NCBI GenBank assembly: GCA_017163975.1
Contig: JAFFSR010000009.1
Location: forward strand, 1,798,001-1,862,000
DNA length: 64,000 nt
Direction: 5' to 3'
Source: Anastatus disparis
Taxonomy: Eukaryota > Arthropoda > Insecta > Hymenoptera > Eupelmidae
Made by a program: the position numbers and the translations under genes. Below the pieces are notes generated by a model. It was not told the origin of the DNA. It saw only the letters and a list, made by a program, of their open reading frames with translations, and ran no database searches. Shown piece by piece: positions 47,701 to 60,900 of this stretch; the first letter of the stretch is position 1; every line of letters begins with the position of its first letter.

Positions 47701-50700
47701 TATATATAAAGATATTATATCCTAAATTGAAGCTATAAAGAATTAATGAAGATATATTACTATTATCGAGGATCATAAAAAAACAATTCCTCTTTTAACT
47801 TTCTATTGACTGATTATTTAGTCGACTATTCTGAAGAATATTGGGAAGCTAATTAATGAATAGCCTTTCTTTTAACGTCGATGTACTTATGCTATCAATG
47901 CAATGCTGACTAGCGACGGAGATGTGCAGCCTGTTTATGAACAAAGCAGATGATACAGTGGTGTTAGCATCAATTGAGTTGGATCAGGATTTTAATTCAG
48001 GTCATCGGGCTACGGATCCATCGCTTTACAAAGTAAAGACCTCTAATGAATAGCTTAAGACTGTTACCCCTACTTTATATTGATGAATTAATCATGGGCT
48101 GTTTAAATAAAAGCACTAACATAACCTTTAATATTTTACAAATTTAACTTTTTTATATTCAATTACTTATGAAAATTTCAGATATCATAAATAAAAAATT
48201 TAAATAAAAATTAATAATTATATTTATTATACACGCATTTATGCATATATATTAAAATTATACAACATAAAATATTTTTAATTGGGGGCATAAGAATTAA
48301 GACTAAGGAAAATTGTTAAAGGTGAACTTGTGTTAAAAGTAGGACATATAGATAATATTTGATTGTGCGCTTAGAGGTCGGTCATTGAGAAAAATACTTG
48401 TATGCATATCCATTAATCTTCACCGCGTTATGACGAAAATTATCAAAATTTTTTATTTCTATAGAGCATGGAGACGTAGTAATCGGAGTACAGTAATAAA
48501 TCTATATAATTATATGGTAAGCAGACGACGATAATACATGAATAATTGAGAGCTCTTCATTGACTCACTCAGTAAAGCGATGGATTCGTAATCTTGAGAT
48601 CCCGAGTTGGAATCCCGCTCTCGGCAACCAATTAATACAAGCACCACTTTACGTTACATGTGCTGAAGTTCACAAACACACTAAAACGAACTCCGTCGCT
48701 AAATTAACATTCTAATGATAGCATAAATACAATGTCGTTAAATAAAATAAAATATATATAAATTATTTAGAACTTTTCAATGAAATAGTACATTATGCAA
48801 TCAGGGAGAAATTAGGCTTTATTCCTAAAAAATGGTTTAATATTAATATTTAATAAAAAAAATTCAAATTTATTCAATTTTATAAGTTTTAAAATTGAGT
48901 GGATTTGAATTTTTTTATTATATATTAATAATAGACTATTGTTGAAGTAAGAATAAAGCACAATATGCAACTCGGGAATAAAATCAAATTTCTCTTGCCA
49001 TTTTACTTTGCCACCGTTAGTTTTGAAGTTAAAGGTAAAACTCTTTGTGTTTTCAGTTTTTCATCTAGGTATGGCAGAAACATATGCAAGGGAATGTACA
49101 TTCTAAATGAAAAATTACATTAATTTTAAACAAATACAAGAAAGAATTAACATAAAACGTTCACAAATCTCATTTTATTTCGGAGATATAAGAGAGTTAA
49201 CTAATTTACTTGTGTTACGTGGGCGGGATCTTATCGCATCGCCCACAAGAAGACTGCATTGTTAGTTATTTACCTTAGCTACTCCTAAAGTAATTTATAT
49301 GAATGCATAAAGTTATTAGAGTGAAAATAAAAAAATACATATTACGTCCAGTGAAGTCAAAAGATGCGTGCGGGGGATCTAAATAGCGCAATCGATAAAA
49401 TAAAAATTTTCTGTAATATCTAATGAGAGTTTACAAATAAATAAGACAAGGACAATATTTTCTGCGTCATTTAATGATTAAAATGGAGAAAATTATTCCA
49501 ATACTTGTAGACTTACTGCAATGCAAAAATATTGAAGCATTAATACTGTTATTTGTTGTAAAGTTCATTTAATAATTAAAAAATCTCTACTATTGTTTTT
49601 CCACAATATTTCATATGTAAAAATTTCATACAATTTTGTCGAAACGAATAGTTCAGGATCAATATTTTTGTTTTCAAAAAGAATTTATAACATCAATACA
49701 GTTTTATGATATTGCCCATCTACCAAATTATGTCCACAAATTGGGTACTTGAGCTTGCATATCGATAGTTAAAATTTCTTTTTAAATATATAATTAGATT
49801 ATTTTTTTCTTTATGATTTAATTTATCTGTGTTAAAATGTCTGTGTGAAATATAAATAATTATTTATATTTCACACAGACATTTTTAGTAGGGTATGATT
49901 TCTCAAAGAACTTCAAAGGGAAAACCATTGCGATTGAATGCCTAATGTAAATTATTGACATGGTTAACCCTTTGAGGGGCAGTGGTACGTATTTGTCCCA
50001 CCTATTTGGTTTTGGATTTTTCCGTATTTCTAAAACGTATATGCCTTTTTAAGACATCTATAAGACTTTTTGAACTCTTGAATACCTGATTTATTAGATT
50101 TTATAGAGAAATTGCAAATATTCATTAATTGAAGTATTTTTTATAAACAATTAATCTCAAAAAACCCGTTTTTTTACAGAAAAATGTGCCCCTCAAAGGG
50201 TAAAAAAGCTTTCAATTTTATTAAAAATTACTGAAATTACTCTAAAATTTAAACAACTCTATGAAAAGTATTTGTAAATATCGTTCGGTTATTAAGTAAT
50301 TGAATTAAACTTGTGTGAAAAATTCGAAGCAGATCTATAAAATAATAATAAATCTCGAATTATAAAAAAGTGGATATTGTATTTAAAGGAAATATATAAT
50401 TTTTAAACTATCGAAACCCGTGTTAATATATACGCTATAAATTACGGTAATCGAAAACAAATTAAGTTAATAAAGAAATGTGAATTAATGTCCTTTTAAA
50501 TCTGTAATATAGGAGAATTAATAAATTTATTTAAAAAATAGATAATTTCCAAAGTTTTAAAAAGCTAATGACATATGTTTCGCACAATAAATTATGTAAA
50601 ATAATTAAATCAACCATAACTTTTACCATTAACATGAGATACTAAAAAATTGAACTTGATTTCTGAAATAATTAAATATAAAATTTTTAAATTATTAAAA

Positions 50701-53700
50701 ACGTGATAAAAATTCTAAAATTCAAACTATCCTATAAAAACCATTTGTCAACAGCTTTCAGCATTACCACAATAAAACATAACTCATGTGCAAAAATTGG
50801 AGCAAAGCCTTTAAGTAGTTTTTAAGTAATAATTTACTAATAACCCAATCATACCCACATCCATTCGTACAACATACGGGAGGGCATATGAATATATTTT
50901 TTTTAACTTTCTAAGTCTAAGCATATGTAAATCAATTGAAAATAAAAAAAAATTTTCTATATCAGGAAGAAAAAAATAAATTTCTTATATCATATGATAC
51001 TAACTGATTATTTTCATCTAGAGAGAAGGCTGGTGTCAATCCACAGGTCATGACAGACGTGTCGACGTTTGTCGTGTTTGGTAACGAGAGTATTAGAATT
51101 GTCGTATTTTCACCCTGACCTTGGACACCACAAGTTTCACTGTAACCATTAGCGTACATACGGCCAACGAAAGGTTCGCTCGTCCGCAACTCGATCGTCA
51201 GTGTTGTATTTGTGCAACGTACGCTCACTAAATATTGTTTTACATTATTTTTCTTATAGTAAATGAATAAATGTGAGTTAGAATATTGAATTAGTTTCAA
51301 ATTAAATATATTTACATTTTATTATTATTATATAAAATATTGTGATTACTGCCAAACGGGATAAAAAAAATTATCACTAATAATATTTTAAGTGTTATTA
51401 TCTTAATGAATAAACATTAATAATGAGATTTATGTATTTATATATAACTAAAAATTGGAGTGCATTTTTTGCATATTTTAGACTCTTCCTTTCTTTCTTT
51501 TGTTATAAGTTATTTGCTGTTATGACGTTTGTTAATATTTAGCTTTCACTCATTTCTCATAAGAACAAGAGTAAATGATACAAAATACAAAACGGTTGGA
51601 AAATTGGTAAAAATGTCTCGTAAAAAAATTTAATTATTTTATTCTGACGTTTTACTATCTCTTCTAATGATTTAACCAATACTTTGACAATCGTGAAATT
51701 CAAAAATGTAAAATAAGAATTTTGTAAAGTTAAAGTGTTATTAAATTCTTTTTATTTTCAATTATATATTAACATTTCATAGATTGAAAAAAAAGTTAAA
51801 AAACTTCATTTTTTTACAGTAAATAACTTTAATTAATATCGTTTTAATAAAAAGTATTTTTCCCAACAAACATTGAAAATAAAATTCGTAAAAAATATCA
51901 CTTTTTTTATTCCGCTTGGAAAACGTTGTTTAAACTTATCAATAAAATATAAGATATTTAAAAAAAAATGTTCAAGTGCCAATAATAATAAAATTTCAAG
52001 AAAATATTCTTACTGTCTATGCAGGGCTCTCTCTCCTTATAAAACGAATTAGGCATAGTTACAAGCGAACTGACGCCAGCTCCTATTGTATCCTCCGAGT
52101 AAAGAAAGCAAGTCGTCACATTATTAGAATTTGAATATTCAATTCCATAAGCTCGGCATAAAAAACCATCGTTACATTCGTCGCATCTCTGCTCGCACTT
52201 TAAATAAAATATATAATTGTTATCATAAGAAACGAATATATTAAAAAAAATTTTAAAGTGAAATGAAAAGTGGAGAAATTTTAAAAATATCATTCATGAC
52301 TTTAATTCTTACCTCTTTAGAGTTTAGATTATCGACTTTCAAATCAGAATACGGCAGTGATGTGTTACGGTACTCGGCATAAGAACAAAAGTCTGTCTTT
52401 GCTGAAAATAAGCAAATTTTAAATTGCTGTATGCGTTATTTTATTTAAAAAAAAAACAATCATTGTAACATAACGTAAAGTTGTAATAAACTTTATATTA
52501 TTTTCCATATTTAAATTTCAATGATTCGTACTTAATAGTTTGTGGTCAATGTGCTCTCTCGCTTTTTATAAAATTTATTTTTTCAAAATTTGTAAATATT
52601 AAAAAGTTTTATATCATTGTTCTAATTCGCATATCATATTTTCTAAAGATTTTATTATTGTATTTACAAATAGAATCAGACAGGGTTATACCCCAAGGTC
52701 AAATGAATTGTTAAATCAAATCAATCAAATCTCTCTCTTCTGAACTTTCCTCCTGTTCATTATAAACCGGTTTGAGGAAAGGCTATTGCTCACAGACAGC
52801 GCCGCTTTAAATGCTTAAAGATACTAACAAGAAGAGTATTAGCTGTTTGATCATGGATCTTCCTGCAACACTTGGATATATTTTTATACATAAAATTATG
52901 AAGAAAGGCGGGAGCCTTCGGTCTAGCATTAGATTATTCCGAAATTGTGAGCTATTTTGTTCGATTTTAATTAGTATCAATGAATATAATTCTTCAGTGA
53001 GAGCTAAGTTTCTATAACATATTTGTGGTTCAACTTTTCGAATTAAAAAAAATTTATTCTAAAAGTTCTTCATCCAAAAGGTAAATGGATATAAAGATTG
53101 TTATAAAAATGAGAATGAAATTAAACTTTTATTTCCATTGAAACATGCTGATTTTTTGTATACTTTTTTTTTCTTTATAACTATTAATTCGATTGAGCAA
53201 AAAAAAAAAATTTGATTGAGCTTTTTAGGTACAAAGTTTTTACAGTCGCAAGGGTCTAATCTTAACTTTCACTACTGTGTTGCAGAATGAACTTACAAGT
53301 TCTCATTATGTGTAATTGTATGTGTTAATATAAACAATGCTTTTTTTAAAGAAATCCTTAAAATTGAATAAAATAATCTAGTGTTAGACTGAAAGTTTGT
53401 AGCTTTGTTTATAATTTTAAGCAATAAAATATATGCGACAGTTAATGAAAAATACATGACTTTAGTTATCTTCCAAACTTAACTGAATAGTGTAAATTAA
53501 TTTTGTATAATAGAGTTCATGAGACGTTGCACCATTGAAAATTTTCTAAAAGAGTTTTTTCTAAAGATATAAAAAATGGTTTGTTGGATTTTTTATTTTT
53601 CTTATCTTACATTAAGCCTATTATTTCATAAGAACATAAAATAAAAAGTAAATATTGAATAATTAAAAGAAAAACTTACAAATGTTATGGCATTGGTGTT

Positions 53701-56700
53701 CTAGATATTCATTTCTATAGTAGGAAGCTCTATAAGCTTGTGGTTTCGTTGCCCTTTCTATTGACAAAAGAGCACAGTTTCCAATGTTATCATCAATAGT
53801 GAAATCCAGGCTAGCGCGGAATTGAACTGCTTTACAATCCTTTCCTGTTAAATATAAATGTCTTTTTTATTATTACGGACCAAATACTTATAATTGATGA
53901 GCTTTCAATTGTTTCTCATACTTGAAGTCACATTTACAAGAAGAGACAATTATATTCAAATTACGAATTTTCATCAAAATTTCCTGAAAAGATTGCAGAA
54001 AAGCTCTGATTTTTTGAAAAATATTTTCGTCTTCAAATATATAGATTCTGTAAATGTTTTTATAAGTTTAGGGTATTTTTTTAAAATTCTTATGACATTT
54101 TTTATTTGAAACTTATACAGAATTTCCTGTAGTAATTAATACAGGTTCCCATACAATTTTTTTCAGAGTTAGCATTAAGAAAACTTTTGGAGTATGTAAT
54201 AGTCTTATTCAATAATTGAAAAATTGATCTTGAAAAATTATTTTTGAATTTGGTAATTATTTGACTCTCATAGGAGGAACCAGAAATCAAGTAAACTTCG
54301 AAGTGTCAGTTTTCTGTAAAAAAATGAATTTCTGCAATGGAATTCAGAATGTTATAGTCTCATATGTTTGCTTATTCAAGACTTGTATAAGAGATCGATA
54401 AATTAATTGAAATACCATCGGGCAGTAGAAGTGGTAATAGATGATCGATTACGTAATATTCAATACTGTAAGATATTTCTTAGAACTTACCATCACATAA
54501 ATTTTAAGAAAACCTGTAGCAACTACTGTAAAAAATTCTGTAAAAAGTTTTAAAGCAAAAATGTTTGAAATGCTTAAAAAATACTATTGAAGTAATTAAA
54601 ACAGAACTAGAAAAAATATACTGAGCTTCATATTAAGAAAAAATTTATATATCCTAATACACTTATTGTTGTGTTCCCTTTTTGTGAAAACTATCTGATA
54701 ATTTATATATTTCATTTGCTGTAAATGTAGAAATATTTTTTTCATAATTTGATTCACTGCTAAAAAACATAATGCTAAATTTTAAAATACCTCTATCGAT
54801 ACACATTTGGAGACACTCCAATCTGCTCATTGGTTGAGGCAAAATCATCGCTGCAGAATCAAGTAACACCGAACCTAGACTTCTTTCCACTTGCCAATAT
54901 TTTGTTTTCATACAAAATTCTGGAACTGAATTAACGAATATTGTTAAAAAGATAACGTTTTCGAACTGTTATTAAAATAGGCACCAACTAAAAATTTCTC
55001 TTACCTTTCAAACAAATTTTGTGGTAGAAAGTGACATTAGGTTCGAACACTAACAACTTGTTACCATTAGTCTCTACGCTGTAACAACTACTTTTCTCAA
55101 GATCGATAATGAACGCACTGCAGTTTAGACTTATACACCTGATTACATGAAATAATAAATTATTACCTTTGATATTCTCACACAGCATGAAAGGTTGCTG
55201 TAAGGTTTTTGCAAGGTTACAGTGAAAGTTTGAAACCATACAGAAACCTTTCATGAAAGGTTCCCACTATTTATTTTTATCTGTGACAAGAACCTTAAAA
55301 ATAATACACTGAATCTTGAACTAAAACTTTTCATGCTGTGCCTGTTGTAACGCTGTCAAAATTCGGATATATAGCTATTTTATAATAATATATTCATCGA
55401 CTCTAAAATTTGTGATCTGAATCTTGAGATACACGACAATTTATTTGTGAAAATGAAAATTAATTCGTATGCATGCATTATTTTTAATCTTAAGTTTATT
55501 TTATTTTAGAGTAACTAATATTATAAAACATTAAAAACAATACTAATGTCGACTGGAGAATAAATCAGATGAAGAATATTTCTATCGGTCTTACAGTCAA
55601 ATAAAAATTTTCTTTAGAAATAATAATTTAGGTATATTTTTTAATAATTGCAAGGATAAAGATGAAAATTATGTAAAATCGGAAGTAATTTACAAGATTA
55701 ATTGTAATGATTGTGATAAATATTATATTGGATAGTTCGAATTTTTTCCAATCGTTTGATTTTAAAAATGTTGCTATTTTGGAACACTATATTAAGAATA
55801 AATTTAAAAGAGAATATTCACATTTTTGGAATAAAAATAATGTGAATTTAATGTTAGAGTCAAGTAAATTGAATAACATTTATCATCCTTTTCTGACTTA
55901 ACTTTAAAATTGAGATAGGTACGAGGTGTTTCTTGATGAACGCTTGCTGTTTATACAACAGAATCTGCGATCACGATAAAGAGATAGCTTGTATTTGTTG
56001 GTTATTTAGTTTATTGATTGCACGTGTTTGGGACGTGTAATTTATATTGGTGGCGGATTTAAATTAACTAATGGTGGTGGTAGGGGATATTAATATATTT
56101 TTAGGTATAAATGGGTTTAACATATTTAATTGAATTCACTCCCTGAGGATGAACAGTAGCGTGCTCGAAAACTGGACAGTTTGAAGAAGAGTGAAATTTC
56201 CAATCAATCAAGGATTTTTGGTGGTGGAGGCAGTCAGATTGTCCTTTACTAATCTTATTAATTTTCAGGTTTCAACGGAGTTAATTTTAAGTTTTTATTT
56301 CAGATTCTTCGAGGGTGATTATAAAAAGGGCCTTTCTGACTGCTTATCTTTATTTATTTATTATTACTATATATTTTTATTTGACTTTAAGACCGATAGA
56401 AATATTCTTCATCTAACTAAATTATACATACTTTTATGGTTTCTTCTTTGAATTTTAAAATTAAGAGAAGATGTTACTTTTTCATTATGACTTTATTGAT
56501 GAATGATATTGATTTTACTTCTAAATTAGTACACTAAAGATATATATTTAAATTATTATAAATTCGAAACGCTTGGTTTTTAGAATCAGTACTTTTTTAA
56601 AATTTATAAATTTATAGAAACGAACAATTATGTCATTTTCTTGTTCGAATCTATAATAAATTTGTGTAAAAAAATCCTCCACGAATTCATTGCGAATTTT

Positions 56701-57925
56701 TCTCATTATTCACGAATATAACTCTTTTGTTTAACCAAGTTGCACAAAGCATCTTTTCATGGTTTTCCCATGAAGAGAATAAGAAATCTAAAATAAACTC
56801 AAGAAGTCTTTATTAAATTTTAATAGTGTTATTAAAATTCTAATGGATTTTTTCACATAAAAAAATTAAAGAAAAATAAAATATGATTGCACGATTGAAA
56901 GTACTTAAGGTTTTTACTTTGAGATTCAATTAAGCATTGTCAATTAATTGTCGAAATTAAAATACAATATATTTATAAGCTTTCTCTGAGCCTTATGAAA
57001 TGCAGATGGAAAACAAAGAAAGAGTAGCATCCTTTTGAGTGTAAAATTAATATTGATGAATGACTAATAAAAAAAAAAATTGTTTCGACCAAAAGCACAA
57101 TTAAAAATTTTAAATAAATGCGTCAGAAAGGTTAAAATTTAGTCCTTACTTTTCGAAACAGGCAACGACAATCCCATGAGAATCTACACCGGTGTAAAGT
57201 AGCTCGGGATTCTTAATGTATTCTGGCTTTGCACCGCGGACCTTCTCCCAAGCTATATCTTGGCACATTATCGTATCTTCTGCAATTTTAGAATTTTTAT
57301 TGTTTTACTGTTATTTAATGTTTATAAAAGTTAATTTACTACCATCCACCAAATATAAAATTGCAATAATTTGTGTAAATATTAAACTAATTAATTTGAA
57401 TTTATTGCCATTTTATGTTAATTTTATGTTAATTCTGCATGTACTTGTTTTAAATTATTCGGATATTATCTTATCCTATTTATTTGTAAAAAAAGAGAAA
57501 AATTTTTGGGCTTTATTATTTAAATGCGTAAACTATTCATATGTTGATTTAAAGCAATAATACTGCTACTTTGAAATAACCTTTTATAAATTTTTTGTTT
57601 CTGTTACAAACAAAAAAGATTAATTTTAATATAATAAGAAAACCGTGACATTTTTACTCAAGGCTGAAACATGCATTAAATTTGAAGTAAAGTACTTTTA
57701 GAAATTAATTTTTTTTGCTCGTTTTTAAAATTAATTATAATTTTTCAATTTTATTGAAATGCCCAAGTATATTACGATTTATTGTAAGGAAAAAAATATT
57801 TAAAACCATAAAATTTGACAAGCTGATGTATTATCATTAAATATAAATGAAAACTTACCTTGTGTCGTAAGCGAGATGGAGAGTAAAGAAATTAGTAAGA
57901 CAATATTACCAATATTAGATCTCAT
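44790..57925 (-). CDS. PAN and zona pellucida domain transmembrane protein, 13 exons
   Basis: Exons, 5' to 3': 57925-57859, 57279-57150, 55138-55005, 54919-54791, 53844-53680, 52401-52313, 52197-52014, 51227-51005, 47414-47253, 47178-47021, 46832-46600, 45995-45752, 45040-44790. The sum is 2169 nt, 722 aa, with every phase consistent. Order: signal peptide 1-22 (LLISLLSISL); about three PAN/apple modules rich in Cys (about 28-300, e.g. CEQRCDECNDGFLCR); a ZP domain (about 301-562, e.g. VRCTNTTLTIEL, then VRVGCSLEGGDLP); a furin site RKRR at 570-573; a transmembrane helix about 652-676; and a short cytosolic tail ending NNSSMLS. This layout is that of the insect epidermal PAN-ZP proteins (trynity, neyo, nyobe and morpheyus group), which build apical extracellular matrix and shape cuticle after furin release. 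I cannot choose among these paralogues. NompA is similar but much longer. Introns 2, 5, 8 and 11 carry transposon relics. Confidence 0.9.
46302..46540. mobile_element. TA-flanked MITE with ~85-bp terminal inverted repeats
   Basis: The left arm begins cactgagaaaaattctatc. The right arm ends gatagaatttttctccgtg, its reverse complement with one mismatch. Both arms contain a block with catgggacatactttatatg or its complement, plus repeats of taaaaattactattt. TA dinucleotides flank both ends (46300-46301 and 46541-46542), as for Tc1/mariner-type insertion. It lies in intron 11 of the PAN/ZP gene. Confidence 0.75.
47865..48043 (-). mobile_element. tRNA-derived SINE, copy 2, with 11-bp target-site duplication
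   Basis: The 11-bp taatgaatagc occurs directly on both sides (47854-47864 and 48044-48054). The internal sequence parallels copy 1 (ttatgctatcaatgcaatg, ctagcgacggag, then a degenerate tRNA head) but is more diverged. The duplication confirms target-primed retrotransposition. It lies in intron 8 of the PAN/ZP gene. Confidence 0.75.
48556..48745 (+). mobile_element. tRNA-derived SINE, copy 3
   Basis: The head reads tcactcagtaaagcgatgga, attcgtaatcttgagatccc, then a degenerate B box in gagttggaatcccgctctcgg. The body (acatgtgctgaagttcacaa, then ctccgtcgct) matches copy 1 in opposite orientation. It lies in intron 8 of the PAN/ZP gene. Confidence 0.7.
48783..48990. repeat. Dispersed repeat with inverted ends, copy related to 24.9 kb
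   Basis: The right part (gaataaagcacaatatgcaa, ctcgggaataaaatc) matches 24909-24943. The left part (tagtacattatgcaatcagg, gagaaa) matches, in reverse complement, the sequence at about 24947-24973. The two ends also resemble each other as inverted repeats, suggesting a non-autonomous element. Confidence 0.5.
49834..49885. repeat. Perfect 52-bp palindrome
   Basis: The left arm (49834-49858, starting aaaatgtctgtgtgaaa) is an exact reverse complement of the right arm (49861-49885), with a central AT. The element therefore has no spacer, and the match stops abruptly outside. It lies in intron 8 of the PAN/ZP gene, 80 bp from a piggyBac-like element. Confidence 0.9.
49968..50200. mobile_element. 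piggyBac-like MITE
   Basis: The left terminus is ccctttgaggggca and the right terminus is tgcccctcaaaggg, a perfect 14-bp inverted repeat. TTAA precedes the left end (49964-49967) and TAAA follows the right end, consistent with one decayed TTAA target copy. piggyBac ends characteristically begin CCC directly after TTAA. The 233-bp size has no room for a transposase. It lies in intron 8 of the PAN/ZP gene. Confidence 0.8.
52850..53300. mobile_element. Foldback element, caaggagagt family, degenerate copy
   Basis: The left part (ggatcttcctgcaacacttg, then gaaattatgaa-like and ttcggtcta-like blocks) aligns with the left arm of 26385-26990. The right part (ttctttataactattaatt, then gagctttttaggtac, then ctaatcttaactttcactac) aligns with its right arm. 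Heavy divergence suggests an old insertion. It lies in intron 5 of the PAN/ZP gene. Confidence 0.5.
55567..56414 (+). mobile_element. Penelope-like retroelement relic with 42-bp inverted ends
   Basis: The ends 55567-55608 (starting agatgaagaatatttctatc) and 56373-56414 (ending gatagaaatattcttcatct) are reverse complements with one mismatch. Inside, one plus frame reads EVIYKINCNDCDKYYIG before a stop. A shifted frame reads FKNVAILEHYIKNKF and then VNLMLESSKLNNIYHPF. Cys-x2-Cys-Asp-Lys-x-Tyr-Ile-Gly is the start of the GIY-YIG endonuclease of Penelope-like elements, and the later segment resembles that protein's C-terminus. The middle of the endonuclease is deleted and frames are broken, so it is inactive. 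It lies in intron 2 of the PAN/ZP gene, opposite in orientation. Confidence 0.6.
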
Positions 57926-60900
57926 CTTTGTTGTTATTGAGACGCTAACGATGATTCTTAAACTACCCATTTCTTATCAGATTAACCTACACTAACATCT
58001 ACTTGCCGGTATGAATCGGCGCTTCATGCCTTGCGCTGCAGCAGCAACAGGCGCACCTTACGTAATGTTATGATTAGCACGAATTATCACACTGCACACG
58101 TGCGGTACACATCACTTTGAAAAAAAAAATTTTTTTCCTTAAATTCAAGAAAAACTCTTTTCACTAATTATTAAAAGTCCATTGAAATTTCGATTGGCTG
58201 CAATAGCCATGGCAATAAAATTGCCTGTTTTTTTTAGCAATATTTCCTATTGACGAACAATTAATATAATTAGCTTTTTTTTTTTTATAATGGCTTCATG
58301 AAAAATAAGTTATTCGTTAAAGTGGCGTGGCGAATGAGTATAAAATTATCGTTAACTGGCGAAGAAAAAACAATGCCACCTGATATACCCAGCGGGAATG
58401 AAATGAAAAGTGATTGAGCTGTTGAATAGGAGTTGAGCGCTGCAAATACCGAGAGACCGTACTGCCTTACTGGCTTCGATCATTTGAGCATATAGTTGCG
58501 GCGGACACAAAAAAAAAAGCAAAAGTTTTATATATCCACCTGCATTGTCGATTTTAAAAGCGAAAGAGTTACTCGTACATGACACATCGGCACACTTCCG
58601 TCCTCAATGTATGTATATATGCGCAAGTGTAATATCATTCTAAGTGACGAACACACATACACACCTACACCTATCTATGTATAGACACATTTTCATATAA
58701 ATATAAACCTCTACATATTGTAATACGCTTTTTTAAAAGTCTATCTTTTAAAAAAAAAGAAATAATGAGTTTTAGTATTCGTTTAGTTTCGTTCTTGCTT
58801 TTCTCTTTTTTTTCTTTATCATTGGATGTCAATGTGCCATAGGAGTACGGGATGATGTAGAACAGTTTTGCTCAATAGGATAATTAAATTTGATCACAGA
58901 TTTTTTTTCTATTATCGAATTCCCTTATTTTAAGGTATATTATCGGATTATAAAATTGACTGTTTCATTTATTTTCAAGGACTTTGAAAGATAAATCTGC
59001 AAAAAACCAATAAAAATCAGGAAACAAGAGATGAATGTTACTTGAGTTTTCAATTTTTTATCAGTTTTTATTCCAACGTATGATAATATATTTTTTTTTG
59101 CTTACGTCCTGCTTTTAAAGTATATTGCGCAATGACAATAACAAAAAGATAAGTTTTTCTTGGGATTTAGGTGTACGTTGCATAAGTTATAACACAAAAA
59201 AAAATAATTCAAACTTTATTATAACTAAAAAAATAAGTACACAAGACCAAATCTTCCCTTATCAAATGTCAGCTGCGACTGTCAATCAGAAAAAAAAGTA
59301 GATCATTAAATAGCAAATAAAAAAACTTACGAAAAAAGTCTTAATGCCATACTAAAATGTATATATATATTCGGTGGATTCGTGCACATGTGGAATCAGA
59401 AGCGTTCGAGTACACGATCGACGCGTGACACAAATATCCACGCTGTCTTGTTGCATTATACACTCGATAAAGCGTTGAGAATGGATTGTTACCTTTTTTT
59501 TGTGTATACAATTCTTATTTCTAATTTTTTTTTTTTTTTTTTTTTTTTTGACGTAACCATCTGTATACATATAGATGCGGGCGGTTATAACGGAAAACGA
59601 CAAACTTTGCATCATCGGATTAATGTACAAGCAATCCTTTTTAATGTCCTCGTTTTTTAAAGCTTTTTGTTATTACCGAGTTATATTCTTATTTATCAGA
59701 AGACGGATATGTGCTCATGTAATTATAAGACACCCATTCGATTTTTCAACATTATTGCCTAAAAAATACTTGCTCTATACGATCAATTATATAATAAATG
59801 TTACGAAAAATTCATTTTCAACTTGTGGATTATTGATTAATAATAAGCAATATTTACGTATCTATCATTTATTACAAATAAAAGATATATTAAAATTCAG
59901 TTTTACAATAAAAATTAAAAAATATTCAAATTGTAAGTCTTACGTAATGACGTGCTCGTGCTTTATATAATAAGCGTACAATTAAATAATTTTATTTTCA
60001 CGCACGTTACACATTTATAAAACTTTTTGAAATGGAAACTGTAATTATGTTTACTTTCTATAATTGAAATATTGTAACGATAATGGCTAGTTTAGTATGT
60101 GAAAAGATAATTTTCCAAGATTTTTTAATGTTATTTGCAATATAATGTGGTAATTTTTAGGGTCGTTAACCATATACATATTAATTATCTTTTCATCATT
60201 TATATTAATGATTGTTTATATCGTCTAAATGTAGTTTTGAAATGTACCATTAAATAAATATAAATTTTTAAAATTTTTACTGTACGCCAGATAAATATAG
60301 CGGAGTCGATAACATCAATGTCAGAATGTTAAAAATAATGCTTAATTACGTTATTTAATCATTAGCATATACGTTCAACTTGTGTACAGAGAAGGCTGAA
60401 GTCAATGTAGCCTGACGTACGTAGAAAAGCATATATGGTTTTTATGTTAAGCGTTTAATAAACTGTTGGCAAGAAAATATTGATATTGATGCGTAAAAAA
60501 AGTTAGTATTACAATGCTGTTTAAACGCTTTCTGAAGGACGCTAAAATTAGTGATTATTTAATTTCAATTGCTTCTGATTTAGTATCTATTCATAAATCA
60601 ATATTATTACAGCTTAACTTTTTTTAAAAAAAGATATTAAAAATTTTAATTTATTCTCTTTGTGTTAATACTAGCAATGCAAATATTAAATTGAAAACAT
60701 GATTAAAAATTTTTAATTAAAATAAATTTCATTTTATTTTTAATTAATAATGTTTGATATAACATTGAAAAATACAGATAAATTTTTCTAATTACACAAG
60801 AAAATATTTATATAATGAAAAAGCAATTATTTTATACATTTATTAAAATATTGCCTTAAAATTCAGTTTGCATACGCTTTTATAGGATTTAAATAAAGAA

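Noticed and set aside
59352..59660. Two 92-codon frames overlapping a T homopolymer
   Set aside because: They arise from the 25-T run and simple sequence, with no protein-like features.
59575..59970. 131-codon plus-strand frame
   Set aside because: Residue composition (Ile, Lys, Phe, Tyr, Asn rich) matches background AT-rich DNA; no motif or splice support.
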